In this document: piece after piece, positions 51,302-60,216 of the stretch
Layout of the letters: each line of letters opens with the position of its first letter
How positions within the stretch are numbered: position 1 is the first letter of the stretch
Origin: Lacinutrix sp. MedPE-SW
GTDB taxonomy: Bacteria; Bacteroidota; Bacteroidia; Flavobacteriales; Flavobacteriaceae
Assembly: GCF_001874145.1 (NCBI RefSeq)
Contig: NZ_MPCX01000001.1
Span: 248,001 to 312,000, forward strand
DNA length: 64,000 bases
Reading direction: 5' to 3'
The notes under the pieces: generated by a model
What the model was told of the DNA's origin: nothing
Seen by the model: the letters and a program-made list of their open reading frames with translations, nothing else
Databases searched by the model: none
Program-made: the position numbers and the translations under genes

Positions 51302-52186
51302 CTACTTTAAAGAAAATTGTGAATTTGCGACTAATTCTTTTCCGTTAAAAACATTTACTTTATAAACACCTGATTCAAAATCTGTGTCCTCATCTGTCTT
51401 TGCAATAAATTCGCAAATATCTATGCTGTTATTTTCGTAATTAAATTTACTAATTAAACTATAGTTTAAAGATTCTTCGCCAAAATTAACCTGACTATTT
51501 AAACCTAAAATATTATTTTTTGGGTCTATAACTTGTACAAATAATTCTTTATCTCCAGCCTCTACTAATCTATTTTTAGCAACTGTAAAACAAACTCTTA
51601 TTTTATCACTTCTTCTTGCTCTTTCTGTAGGAATTTGTTTTCCAGATGAACGTTCTATAACTCCATTTACCTTCATACTATTTGCTGTTAAAACTGCTGC
51701 ACTTTCAACAACATCTGCTAAAGCTGTGTTTTGCACTAATAAAGAATCTGTAAAAGTTGTACGCTCTTCTAATTGTATTTTTAAACTGTCAGACGCAGTT
51801 GCTAGTAATTGATTTTCAACTTTTAGCTTATCGTTTTCCGTTAAAATAACAGTCATTTCATCTTGTAAAGCAAGATATTTATTTTTGTATTTCCATAAGC
51901 TTTTTAAGTTCGTTTCAGAAACTTTTAATGAGTCTATTAATCCTTCAATACGCTCTTTTGCTTCAACCAAATTTTGGTTTGCCACTGTATTTTCGCTCAT
52001 TGCAACATCATAGCGATTTGCCATTTCATTAAGTTCTTTTATAACTTTATTTTTTTCTTGAGCTAATACTTTTTCATTTTCTTGTTTTTCCTTGTATAAA
52101 GAAGATGAAAATACGCCAACGCCAATAAATAATGCAATTGCAATACCTAAAGCTACTTTTAATCCTGTGTTTCCTGAATTTGCCAT
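51302..52186 (-). CDS. Membrane-anchored coiled-coil protein with C-terminal beta domain
   Basis: A 294-residue protein: one N-terminal helix (about 9-29), a long heptad-rich coiled coil (about 32-165, e.g. KENEKVLAQEKNKVIKELNE), and a C-terminal beta-rich domain (about 180-294, VNGVIERSSGKQIPTERARR, ending NSQFSLK). Probably an inner-membrane anchored periplasmic or cytoplasmic scaffold. Not a hut enzyme, though it lies between hutI and hutG on the opposite strand. Not recognised further. Confidence 0.65.
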   Translation of the reverse strand: MANSGNTGLKVALGIAIALFIGVGVFSSSLYKEKQENEKVLAQEKNKVIKELNEMANRYDVAMSENTVANQNLVEAKERIEGLIDSLKVSETNLKSLWKYKNKYLALQDEMTVILTENDKLKVENQLLATASDSLKIQLEERTTFTDSLLVQNTALADVVESAAVLTANSMKVNGVIERSSGKQIPTERARRSDKIRVCFTVAKNRLVEAGDKELFVQVIDPKNNILGLNSQVNFGEESLNYSLISKFNYENNSIDICEFIAKTDEDTDFESGVYKVNVFNGKELVANSQFSLK

Positions 52187-52278
52187 AATTTAAATGTTTA
52201 AGAATAATCTTTGATTCTTTTAATTATTAATTATATTTCTATTTTTAAAATACTTTAATTTCTCAAAACAATTATTAA

Positions 52279-53301
52279 ATGAGTAAACTTGTTTTATATA
52301 AAGCAAACAAAGCTAAAAACATTATTAATAAACGCAATGGCGAAATTAAATTTGGTGAACGCATAAAATATTTATCCACGTATGATAACATATACGGTGA
52401 GTTAAAAAATTTAGACGTTAAATATGTAATATTAGGTTTACCAGAAGACATTGGAGTATTTGCAAACCAAGGAAATACGGGTACTAATAAGGCATGGGAA
52501 GCAACAATTAAAATTTTGTTAAATACTCAATTTAACCAAGAAAATAATGCCGAAAAAGTGCTTTTGTTAGGTTATTTAGATTTTTCAAAAGAGTTAAAAT
52601 TAATTTCTAATTTAAAAAATACAAATAGTTCAGATTTAAAAAAAGCAGCAAAAATAACAGAAGAAATAGATAAAGATGTAACAGATATAATTTGTAAAAT
52701 TATTAAAGCAGGCAAAAAACCTATAATAATTGGTGGCGGTCATAATAACGCATATGGAAACATAAAAGGCACATCGTTAGCATTAAACAAAAAAATAAAT
52801 GTTATTAATTTTGATGCGCATACAGATTTTAGAGCATTAGAAGGCAGACATAGCGGAAATGGTTTTAGTTACGCTTTCGCAGAAGGCTTTTTAAATAGGT
52901 ATTTTATTTTTGGCTTACATAAAAACTATACTTCACAAGCTATTTTTGATACAGCTTTAAATGCCGAAAAAAGAATTAAATACAATACTTTTGAAGAATT
53001 AGAAGTAGAAAAAACACTTAAATTTAAGCCGCAAATGAAAAAAGCTTTAAAATTTATTTCTAAAAGTAGTTTTGGTATTGAAATAGATTGCGATGCTATA
53101 ATTAATATACCAAGTAGTGCTAAAACACCTTCTGGTTTTTCTGTTAACAAAACACGACAATTTGTTCATTTTTTTGGTAGTGATAAAAACGCCAAATATT
53201 TGCATATTTGTGAAGCTGCACCAACCAATAAAACAGCAACTCAAGTTGGAAAATTAATTTCTTACTTAATAACCGATTTTATTAGAGCTAATGGACGTTA
53301 A
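52279..53301 (+). CDS. hutG: Formimidoylglutamase (arginase/ureohydrolase family)
   Basis: Cleaves N-formimino-glutamate to glutamate and formamide, completing histidine degradation. The 340-residue protein has the manganese-site motifs of the ureohydrolase family: GGGHNNAYG, NFDAHTDFR (D-x-H-x-D) and EIDCDAI (D-x-D). An agmatinase or arginase identity is less likely given hutI close by. It is followed by a GNAT gene overlapping 11 bases. Confidence 0.85.
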   Translation: MSKLVLYKANKAKNIINKRNGEIKFGERIKYLSTYDNIYGELKNLDVKYVILGLPEDIGVFANQGNTGTNKAWEATIKILLNTQFNQENNAEKVLLLGYLDFSKELKLISNLKNTNSSDLKKAAKITEEIDKDVTDIICKIIKAGKKPIIIGGGHNNAYGNIKGTSLALNKKINVINFDAHTDFRALEGRHSGNGFSYAFAEGFLNRYFIFGLHKNYTSQAIFDTALNAEKRIKYNTFEELEVEKTLKFKPQMKKALKFISKSSFGIEIDCDAIINIPSSAKTPSGFSVNKTRQFVHFFGSDKNAKYLHICEAAPTNKTATQVGKLISYLITDFIRANGR

Positions 53302-53758
53302 TATTATTCCTTTTAACAAAAACTATTCAAAAGATTTCTATGCCTTAAATATAGAGTGGTTAGAAACTTTTTTTTATGTCGAACCTTTTGATAGAGAAGT
53401 ACTCACAAATCCAGACCAGTATATAATTAACAAAGGTGGTTTTATTTTTTTCGCTAAAATAGAAGATACAATTGTTGGTACATTTGCTTTAATGCCTTTA
53501 AAAGAAGATAATGCTTATGAGCTAACAAAAATGGCTGTTTCTCCTAAACATAGAGGTTTTAAAATTGGGCAAAAGCTATTACAATATGGTATTGATTTTG
53601 CTAAAAACAATAATTTTAACAGACTCCTTCTCTACTCTAACACAAAGCTTGAAAATGCGATCTATTTATATAGAAAATTTGGCTTTAAAGATATTGATGT
53701 AGAAAAAGATTGCCCGTACGAACGTTGTAATATAAAGATGGAATATTTCGATTTATAA
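53291..53758 (+). CDS. GNAT-family N-acetyltransferase
   Basis: A 155-residue GNAT enzyme with the acetyl-CoA loop MAVSPKHRGFKIGQKLL (motif A) and a C-terminal LYRKFGFKDIDV segment (motif B). It overlaps the end of hutG by 11 bases, so translationally coupled. Substrate unknown; possibly glutamate or a related amino compound from histidine breakdown. Its stop is one base from the stop of the convergent 57-residue gene. Confidence 0.85.
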   Translation: MDVNIIPFNKNYSKDFYALNIEWLETFFYVEPFDREVLTNPDQYIINKGGFIFFAKIEDTIVGTFALMPLKEDNAYELTKMAVSPKHRGFKIGQKLLQYGIDFAKNNNFNRLLLYSNTKLENAIYLYRKFGFKDIDVEKDCPYERCNIKMEYFDL

Positions 53759-53759
53759 A

Positions 53760-53933
53760 TTAATCCTCTGATGCATTTTGAGAACGTATAGTAAATATCA
53801 TAGCTACAATTAATAAAACACTAGAAACGGTGCGAAGCCAGAATTGTTTATCGAAGGCTTCAGAGTCTAAAATATTTACAAATATTAACCCAATACTTGC
53901 TAAAATTACTATAAATGGTAAAGCTTTTTTCAT
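53760..53933 (-). CDS. Unlisted 57-residue two-helix protein, last gene of the AAA+ operon
   Basis: The minus strand has an ATG at 53933 and a TAA ending at 53760. The product begins MKKALPFIVILASIGLIFVN and has a second helix around RTVSSVLLIVAMIFTI, with a short polar loop and tail. It begins three bases after the stop of the 581-residue gene, so it is almost certainly cotranscribed. It is too short for automated long-frame lists. Function unknown; probably a small membrane accessory of its upstream neighbour. Confidence 0.65.
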   Translation of the reverse strand: MKKALPFIVILASIGLIFVNILDSEAFDKQFWLRTVSSVLLIVAMIFTIRSQNASED

Positions 53934-53936
53934 AAT

Positions 53937-55682
53937 TTAAATACCTTTTAAAGAGTCTAATTCTTTTTTTAAACGCTTTATTTCTTCTTCTTTTTTTAGT
54001 TTTTTAATAGAATCTACTTTACGTTGTAAGGACTCAACAGTTTCTTCTGTATTGTCTTCGTTTAAATTTTCTATAGTAATTGATTCTAATTCATCTCCAA
54101 CAACATCAATAATCTTAGTGTCTTCAACAAAATATTCTTCAATACCTTCGCTTGATCTCCAAGCTTCATTTAATTGGTTATAAACTTCTTTTTCCCAACC
54201 GCTTGGATGTTTAACATCTATCCATACAACATCACGATATTCGCTATCTATTAAGGCTAAATCTGGTGTTGCAGAACCATCAAAATTATCTGATCCTTCA
54301 CGAATAGCGGCTATTGTTCCTAGAAAAAACAATCGCTTTCTTCCTGCAATATTCTTAATATAAGGTCTAAACTCTACCGGTTTATTTACTGTCCAATCAA
54401 ATTCTTTACGAGATTCTATAACCTTTAATGGCATTGCAGACACTCCTGCATAACCTTGTTTTTTTGCTGCGTGATCATAATAAAACAGTTTATCTGTACC
54501 ATCGGCAGGAATAAAAACACTGTATGTTAAACTTGTGCGCTCATCGCCTACTGGCTCTAAACCGAACCAATGGTATAAACCGCTATAAGCGTCTATTTTG
54601 GTATCTTCAAAATTAAAATCGGTTACAAATGGTTGTTGGTTTTGGTCGTCTGCTAAATCTGGAATTTTAACTGCAGTTTCCATATTCCATGGTAATGGGT
54701 CGCTAAAACCACCTAAAAATTTAAGCGATTCTGCTTGAAGTCTTGATACTTTTTCTGCTAATGTATTTTGTTTTGTTAGGTATGGATAATTTTTCATTTC
54801 ATTTGGTGCAATGTATTGTCCTTTACCTATTGTTATACGTTCAATATAATCGTTTACATCATGCTCACCGTTTTCAATAACCATAACACCACCAAAACTT
54901 GGATAAGGAAAAAAGAAACCTTTCCATTTTATTAAACTTACAACTTCAACCCATTGACCTGTATCGTTTTTCATGTAATACGTATCGCTTGGTTCATAAT
55001 TTATAAGCATCCAAGGATTAAAACGTTGCACAACTGCATTGTAAGTGTTTCTACTAAATTTTAACGATTCGCCAATAGAAAATGTTACTGGTATTCTATT
55101 CTCGTTAGAAAAACGCGGAAATGGCGTTGTACTTGAAACGGCAAAAACCTCTTCGGTATTATCACGCATACCTTGCCAGTAATACTTCTCGGTTGGTTGT
55201 ATGGCCATGGTCCATTTATTTTGTCCATCTACTCTAACTAAATGTGGTAAAGAAACATCTTTAGTTTCACCAACACTTTCGTTTCCCATAGAATGGATAT
55301 TTTTTAATGGTTGTATGCGTTCGTTTTGTGTTAATGGTAAATCATGTATTTCAATTTTATTTAAGTCGTTAAACACGTTATAGGTTTTCATATAATCGTA
55401 TAACTGCATACTCCAACCTACAAAATATAACGCACCAAAAAATACAGCCAAAATAGCTAGTATTAAAATACGCTTTCCTGTTTCGGCTTGCTTTCTAAAT
55501 GTTTTTAACCCAAAAAACAACACGATAGCACAAAGTAATATGATGAAAATAAATTTTCTAATAAATAATAATGCTGGTTGGTAATCATCACGCATAAAGA
55601 ATAATAATGCTACAATTATTAGACTTAGTACAATGACTATTCGCTTTTGTTTTCCGCCTTTATTCCAGTAATTTTTTATCAT
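53937..55682 (-). CDS. Unknown membrane-anchored protein (581 aa), AAA+ operon
   Basis: Three N-terminal membrane helices (about 14-30, 37-59, 71-90) are followed by a large soluble domain (about 110-530) rich in aromatic residues, with segments EKYYWQGMRDNTEEVFAVSS, LYHWFGLEPVGDERTSL and RRKRLFF-like FLGTIAAI. A Lys/Glu coiled-coil tail (about 545-581) ends it. No signal peptide; the soluble domain is probably cytoplasmic or periplasmic depending on topology. No family recognised. It lies downstream of the 174-residue gene in the minus-strand block. Confidence 0.7.
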   Translation of the reverse strand: MIKNYWNKGGKQKRIVIVLSLIIVALLFFMRDDYQPALLFIRKFIFIILLCAIVLFFGLKTFRKQAETGKRILILAILAVFFGALYFVGWSMQLYDYMKTYNVFNDLNKIEIHDLPLTQNERIQPLKNIHSMGNESVGETKDVSLPHLVRVDGQNKWTMAIQPTEKYYWQGMRDNTEEVFAVSSTTPFPRFSNENRIPVTFSIGESLKFSRNTYNAVVQRFNPWMLINYEPSDTYYMKNDTGQWVEVVSLIKWKGFFFPYPSFGGVMVIENGEHDVNDYIERITIGKGQYIAPNEMKNYPYLTKQNTLAEKVSRLQAESLKFLGGFSDPLPWNMETAVKIPDLADDQNQQPFVTDFNFEDTKIDAYSGLYHWFGLEPVGDERTSLTYSVFIPADGTDKLFYYDHAAKKQGYAGVSAMPLKVIESRKEFDWTVNKPVEFRPYIKNIAGRKRLFFLGTIAAIREGSDNFDGSATPDLALIDSEYRDVVWIDVKHPSGWEKEVYNQLNEAWRSSEGIEEYFVEDTKIIDVVGDELESITIENLNEDNTEETVESLQRKVDSIKKLKKEEEIKRLKKELDSLKGI

Positions 55683-55686
55683 AATA

Positions 55687-55709
55687 TTTCCCTGCGTAAG
55701 CAGGAATCT
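55687..55709. repeat. Short REP-like palindrome
   Basis: CCTGC-GTAA-GCAGG (55691-55695, 55700-55704) flanked by ATTTC before and AATCT after. It sits just upstream of the 581-residue gene start. Very similar in layout to 57601-57621. Confidence 0.6.
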
Positions 55710-55755
55710 GTTTAGTTGTTATTTAATTTCTATAGGTTCAGAATCAAGTACAGAA

Positions 55756-56280
55756 TTACAAATGTCCTTTATCTTTTAATCGTTGTCTTGCACTTTTTTT
55801 AGGAGTTTTTGGTTCTTCCTTAATTTCTTTTTTTGCTTCTTGCACTGCTTTTGTGTCTTTAGTTTCAAGATCTTTAATAAAGTCTTTACCTTTATCTACA
55901 GTGTCTTTTACTGCATCGAAAAGTGAATCTCCTTTTTCATCCATAACTTCTGAAGATTTAAAGACAAAATTAGCTAAATACGTACCGATTAATGTTCCAG
56001 ATATACTAGCAATAAATAGTTGAATGGTGTACATATCTATTGGAATTATTAATCTTAAAACTAATACACCAATTAAAAACAAAACACCAATATAAACCAA
56101 TCGCATTAAAAAGGACTGCTGATATAAAAAGCCTTTTTTACTATCGTCTTTCATTTGTAGCTCTTTAGAATAAAACAGCTTATTGAAAAATTTATAAATT
56201 TTATTACTCTTAGATTCTCTCCAATATAGTAGTATTCCAAAAAGAATTGATGCGATGAATATTATAATTTCTATTGTCAT
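55756..56280 (-). CDS. Membrane protein (174 aa), AAA+ operon
   Basis: Three hydrophobic segments (about 4-20, 57-80, 84-105) then a Lys/Glu/Asp-rich C-terminal half (about 120-174, with DTVDKGKDFIKDLETKDTK), soluble and probably helical. The second and third helices form a hairpin. No recognised family. It could anchor the operon's cytoplasmic proteins at the membrane. Confidence 0.65.
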   Translation of the reverse strand: MTIEIIIFIASILFGILLYWRESKSNKIYKFFNKLFYSKELQMKDDSKKGFLYQQSFLMRLVYIGVLFLIGVLVLRLIIPIDMYTIQLFIASISGTLIGTYLANFVFKSSEVMDEKGDSLFDAVKDTVDKGKDFIKDLETKDTKAVQEAKKEIKEEPKTPKKSARQRLKDKGHL

Positions 56281-56310
56281 TTGAGTAGTTTTTTTATGAT
56301 ATTATGTTTT

Positions 56311-56337
56311 GTTATTCTGCGCTATGACGTAAAATCT
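56311..56337. repeat. Diverged REP-like sequence
   Basis: The sequence GTTATTCTGCGCTATGACGT and the AAAATCT after it resemble the GTCATTCTG..(palindrome)..AATCT elements I remember from flavobacterial intergenic regions, but the palindrome is imperfect. Weak, listed because two clearer copies lie in neighbouring gaps of the same operon. Confidence 0.35.
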
Positions 56338-56360
56338 ATTTACTTATAAGTAGCAAAACA

Positions 56361-57596
56361 TTAAATATTGTTACTAATTTCTTCTATTACCCAATCTTTT
56401 AAAGAGTCGTTCCAAGTCTCGTATGTTTTATAAAATTGTTCTTTATCATACCAATATAAAAATAAAACATCTTTAGCAGAAACATTTATTAATAGCTTCC
56501 ATATTAAGTCTTGATGCTTTGCGTGTAAAGATGAGTGTGGTTTATGTAAAGCCTCAAAAAACTTAACATCTACAATATCTGCAATTTTAAATTCGTTACT
56601 TACTTCTAATTTTTCCAGATAACGTTCTACGCTCATTACACGTTTTCTACTTTCTATATTAAGCTTATTTAAATAGCTTTTATATAACACTTTATCGTTT
56701 AAAATATTAGTAAATGGATGTTGTGCTTCTTTTATAGCTTCGGCAAAAACAAACTTTTTTATACGCTCATATCTTGGTGTTTTAATCTCTTTTTCTAAAT
56801 CATATTCTATAATTATATGATCTCGTAATTTATCCATTAATTCTGGTTGCGAGATATGGTATATTAACACATCATGAGTTGTATCTTTTATTGCTTCTTT
56901 ATGCCATTTTTTATCTTCAAAAACTACAATTTCTTTTATAAAATCTCGTAATACATAAACACCGCCAAAAGCTTTTGTGTAGAATGAACTTGTTGTAAAC
57001 TGAATTTCATGCAACTTTAAATCTCGTGTTCTTAAATCGCCATATTTTTTAGCTGATTCTAGTAATTGCGCATGAATGTCTTCGTCTATAAAATTATTAC
57101 CGTGCTTAAATTTTGCTACAAGCTCTAATTGGTCTTTTTGTATGGTATCTAAATTATCTATTAAATGAAAATTTATAGTAACAACATCGTATTTTAAAAC
57201 ATCTAACGGTTCGTAAAACGCGTCTATATTTTGATCAAAATCTAAACAAATTGCACTGTCTCGAGTTATATTATTAATTTTAGCTTCGTGTGTTCTAAAT
57301 ACATGTTGCATCATTTCACGATCAAACGTGTGAAATGGTACGTAAACGGGTTTGCCTTTTTGTAATGGTGAAATTATAATAGCGTGCATATTTGCCTCAC
57401 CATTATTAAGATAATGCAAATTTTGTTTTTCTTCTGCTATTTCTGGACTCCAACCTTTTCCATCTATAGAAAATGTAGTGAGTTTTGTTGGTAAAAAACC
57501 AAGTTTTACTAAGCACTTATTATAACGTTCTACTAGCTTACCGCTAATAGGAATAAGTTCGCTTCTATAAAGATTTGCTTGTTTTAATTTATCCAT
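56361..57596 (-). CDS. Unknown protein (411 aa), DUF6638-like, AAA+ operon
   Basis: A soluble protein without membrane helices or signal peptide. It starts MDKLKQANLYRSELIPISGK. Recognisable segments are FSIDGKGWSPEIAEEKQN, ANMHAIIISPLQKGKPVYVP and FKHGNNFIDEDIHAQLLE. The C-terminal third is helical with charged faces. I recall DUF6638 for proteins of this kind but cannot confirm; function unknown in either case. It lies between the Nudix gene and the 174-residue gene. Confidence 0.6.
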   Translation of the reverse strand: MDKLKQANLYRSELIPISGKLVERYNKCLVKLGFLPTKLTTFSIDGKGWSPEIAEEKQNLHYLNNGEANMHAIIISPLQKGKPVYVPFHTFDREMMQHVFRTHEAKINNITRDSAICLDFDQNIDAFYEPLDVLKYDVVTINFHLIDNLDTIQKDQLELVAKFKHGNNFIDEDIHAQLLESAKKYGDLRTRDLKLHEIQFTTSSFYTKAFGGVYVLRDFIKEIVVFEDKKWHKEAIKDTTHDVLIYHISQPELMDKLRDHIIIEYDLEKEIKTPRYERIKKFVFAEAIKEAQHPFTNILNDKVLYKSYLNKLNIESRKRVMSVERYLEKLEVSNEFKIADIVDVKFFEALHKPHSSLHAKHQDLIWKLLINVSAKDVLFLYWYDKEQFYKTYETWNDSLKDWVIEEISNNI

Positions 57597-57600
57597 TTTA

Positions 57601-57621
57601 TTTCCGCGAAAGCGGTAATCT
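57601..57621. repeat. Short REP-like palindrome
   Basis: CCGC-GAAA-GCGG (57604-57607, 57612-57615) flanked by TTT before and AATCT after. It lies between the Nudix gene and the 411-residue gene, 5-25 bases from the latter's start. Confidence 0.6.
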
Positions 57622-57679
57622 TAATTTAATTACTCAAAGTTTAATTTGCACAAAGGATTTATTTTATATTAAATACAAA

Positions 57680-58282
57680 CTATAACAAATTATTTATTTG
57701 TAAATACTGTAATAAAATAATGGTTTTAGCATCTGCTATTTCTCCAGTTTCAATGCTTTTTAAAGCTGTTTTAAAAGGCATCTCTATAATTTCGATATCT
57801 TCCTGTTCACTTTCAACGCCACCACCAGAGCTCACTTTCATATCACTGGAATATTCTCCAACAAAATAGTGAAGTTTCTCGGTTAATGCGCCTGGTGATG
57901 AATAGGCATCAAAAATCTTGGTGACTTTAGGTAATTTATAACCCGTTTCTTCTTCTACTTCTCTAATTATGCAGGTTTCTGGTGTATCGTCATCTAACAT
58001 CCCTGCACAAGTTTCTAGTATAAAACCAGTTTTATGTTGGTTTAAATATGCCGAAACTCTAAACTGTTTTACCAAAATTACAGTTTGCTTTTCTTTATTA
58101 TATAATAAAATTGTTGCGCCATCACCACGATTGTAAGATTCTCTCCGTTTATGCGTCCATTCGCCAGAACTCATTTTATAATCGAAAAAAATTTCGCTTA
58201 AAGTTGCCCAACCTTTATGTAAGGTTCTTGTTGTTATATTTTTTATTCTATTTCCCAAACTGTTCTCTTGCTTTGGTTTCAA
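57680..58282 (-). CDS. Nudix hydrolase, NudK-like
   Basis: A 200-residue Nudix protein. The Nudix box is GMLDDDTPETCIIREVEEETGY (about 103-124), which has the longer spacing between Gly and REV seen in E. coli NudK (GDP-mannose pyrophosphatase). GDGATILLYNKEKQTVILVKQFR and YSSPGALTEKLHYFVGEY match the same subfamily. Reaction by family: GDP-mannose to GMP and mannose-1-phosphate. Its start overlaps the AAA+ gene stop by 35 bases. Its place inside the operon suggests a nucleotide-sugar or dinucleotide link to the complex, unproven. Confidence 0.85.
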   Translation of the reverse strand: MKPKQENSLGNRIKNITTRTLHKGWATLSEIFFDYKMSSGEWTHKRRESYNRGDGATILLYNKEKQTVILVKQFRVSAYLNQHKTGFILETCAGMLDDDTPETCIIREVEEETGYKLPKVTKIFDAYSSPGALTEKLHYFVGEYSSDMKVSSGGGVESEQEDIEIIEMPFKTALKSIETGEIADAKTIILLQYLQINNLL

Positions 58283-60206
58283 TATTTAATTGATTTACGC
58301 GTGCATCAACTTTTCGTTTAAAATCGGTATCTGCAATGGTTGCCACATTATCTAAATAACGTACAACTTCTTGTCTTCTAATTTCAGAAAAATCTAAACC
58401 TTTCATGTTTTGCTTCATTAATTCCTGAAGCATATTTAACTTGGTATTGTAATCTTTTTTGAAATAAATTTCTGGATTATCAAACCAATCTTGTTCTAAA
58501 TCAAAATCGGTTAAACGTAATGATATTGCCGATTGAATATTTCTAACATCTCTTGAAGAAAAGAATGGAAATATTTTTTGAATCTCTAAATATAAATTAG
58601 CAAAAAATTCATGCTCGTTAACCTTGTTTTGCTTTTCGGCTTTATGGTAAGCTTCTAAAACTCTAGCTTCGGTTGGTTTTTCTATAGTATTTAAAATATC
58701 TCCCATGTTTTTTGCTAAACCTTGCGCTTTTAAATATTCGTAATCACTTGGGCTTTTCATATTTATAAATTCTGGCATGGTTTGCTCAAGTTTTCGCCAC
58801 CATAAGTGGTCTTGGTCTAAGAAATCGTGCTCTGTTCTTGCACCATCAATTTTAAATCGACCTTGTACACGAGAAATTACCGCTTTATCTAACATTTCTG
58901 GTAAATTGGTGAATAAGCCAATTGAGCTATTACCATAATTTACAGCGTAAGCGCCTTCTGTATAACGCAGAAAAACACCAATAACTTCTTTTACACCTGC
59001 CGAAACACCTTGTGCTGTTCTTTCTTGTAAATTATTTTCGGCATCATCAATTGGTGCAAAAATTAATTTTGAAGGATCTTGCATTGGTTTCATCCATTCT
59101 ACCATTTTCTCTGCACTTCCACCTTGAAATGTACTTATTAAAGTATCTGGCATTGGATGAAATAAAAACGGAATATCTAAATTATCGCAATGTTCTTTTA
59201 ATCGTGTTGCAATGGCTGCAATAAGCATACTTTTTCCTGTTCCAGGAATACCGTAACCCATAAACACTGGCATAAAACCACCAAGCTCTTGAAACGGATT
59301 CTTTTTAGCCTCGAAATCGTAGCTTAGCATACGTTCTGTTAAACGTCTTGCAAAGTGCTTTGCATCTCTGTTTCCTACTATTTGTTCGAATTGTATTTTA
59401 TTAAATTCAACGCTTTTTGCTGTTCCTGCAAATACGTTGTCCCAACCTGAAATGGCAAAATCGCTATTTTCTAATTTATAGGTTCTATCGACAATGGTTT
59501 CAGTATACTCTAAGCTGCTTTTACGTAGTTGAATTTCATCTATTAATGCCTCGAAATAAACCACTGTAAAATCTACTACATCTTTATCGGTTTTTATTAT
59601 TTCTGGATGTCCTAAATATTTATCGTAGTAAAATAAACTACACGCAATACCTTTTAATGGTGACATAAACGAAACTTCTGGAAGTCCAGCAAATTTTTGT
59701 TTCATTACAGATAAATCGTCTGATGCATGTGGTTTTAAATTATGAAGCACATTGTAAGCCATAGAAAACAGCATAAATGCTGTTGCTGTATGCATTTTAC
59801 TTTCGTATTCTCGTTTTCCGTTACTATCTAAAGCACTTCTACGCTCATGCAAACCAGATAAACCTGAAGCATCGTAATAACTATCTTTCACCCAAATACC
59901 TAATGCTATACCTTCTTGAACTGCGTATAATGTTTGATTTAAATGCACAGGAATGGCAATAGAATCTGGTAATAATCGCTTTTTTAAAGCTAATATGGTT
60001 TTTGACACCGAAGTTACCTGAGTCGCTCCACTTCCATTATTGGCACGAGATAAATACAATAAAATAGATTCATCTTTTGCGTCTTTATCTTTATTTTTAG
60101 CTCTTGCGCCTTGTTCCCATTGTATACTTTTTAGGTAACCACTAGCTTCGTCTCGAAGCATGTTTAATTCGTTTTGTTTTATAGGGAAAGTAGAGTTATG
60201 CTCCAT
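58248..60206 (-). CDS. AAA+ ATPase of the uncharacterised operon
   Basis: 652 residues from the ATG at 60206 (MEHNSTFPIKQNELNML); an ATG at 60230 would overlap the previous gene. A long N-terminal helical domain (about 1-290) precedes one AAA+ module. Walker A is GIPGTGKS (319-326); Walker B is LIFAPIDDAEN (381-391), with Asp-Asp instead of the usual Asp-Glu. A sensor-1-like Asn follows in GLFTNLPEML, and a candidate arginine finger is R446 (KAVISRVQGR). A helical C-terminus (about 500-652) follows. The N-domain is unusually long, suggesting substrate or partner binding. Probably a hexameric protein-remodelling ATPase. Not matched to a named clade. Confidence 0.85.
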   Translation of the reverse strand: MEHNSTFPIKQNELNMLRDEASGYLKSIQWEQGARAKNKDKDAKDESILLYLSRANNGSGATQVTSVSKTILALKKRLLPDSIAIPVHLNQTLYAVQEGIALGIWVKDSYYDASGLSGLHERRSALDSNGKREYESKMHTATAFMLFSMAYNVLHNLKPHASDDLSVMKQKFAGLPEVSFMSPLKGIACSLFYYDKYLGHPEIIKTDKDVVDFTVVYFEALIDEIQLRKSSLEYTETIVDRTYKLENSDFAISGWDNVFAGTAKSVEFNKIQFEQIVGNRDAKHFARRLTERMLSYDFEAKKNPFQELGGFMPVFMGYGIPGTGKSMLIAAIATRLKEHCDNLDIPFLFHPMPDTLISTFQGGSAEKMVEWMKPMQDPSKLIFAPIDDAENNLQERTAQGVSAGVKEVIGVFLRYTEGAYAVNYGNSSIGLFTNLPEMLDKAVISRVQGRFKIDGARTEHDFLDQDHLWWRKLEQTMPEFINMKSPSDYEYLKAQGLAKNMGDILNTIEKPTEARVLEAYHKAEKQNKVNEHEFFANLYLEIQKIFPFFSSRDVRNIQSAISLRLTDFDLEQDWFDNPEIYFKKDYNTKLNMLQELMKQNMKGLDFSEIRRQEVVRYLDNVATIADTDFKRKVDARVNQLNIETKAREQFGK

Positions 60207-60216
60207 GTTTTTTAAA

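Noticed and set aside
60041-60056. TTGGCACG similar to a sigma-54 -24 element
   Set aside because: The dinucleotide 10 bases on is AT and no TTG is present, and the site lies inside the AAA+ gene on the other strand.
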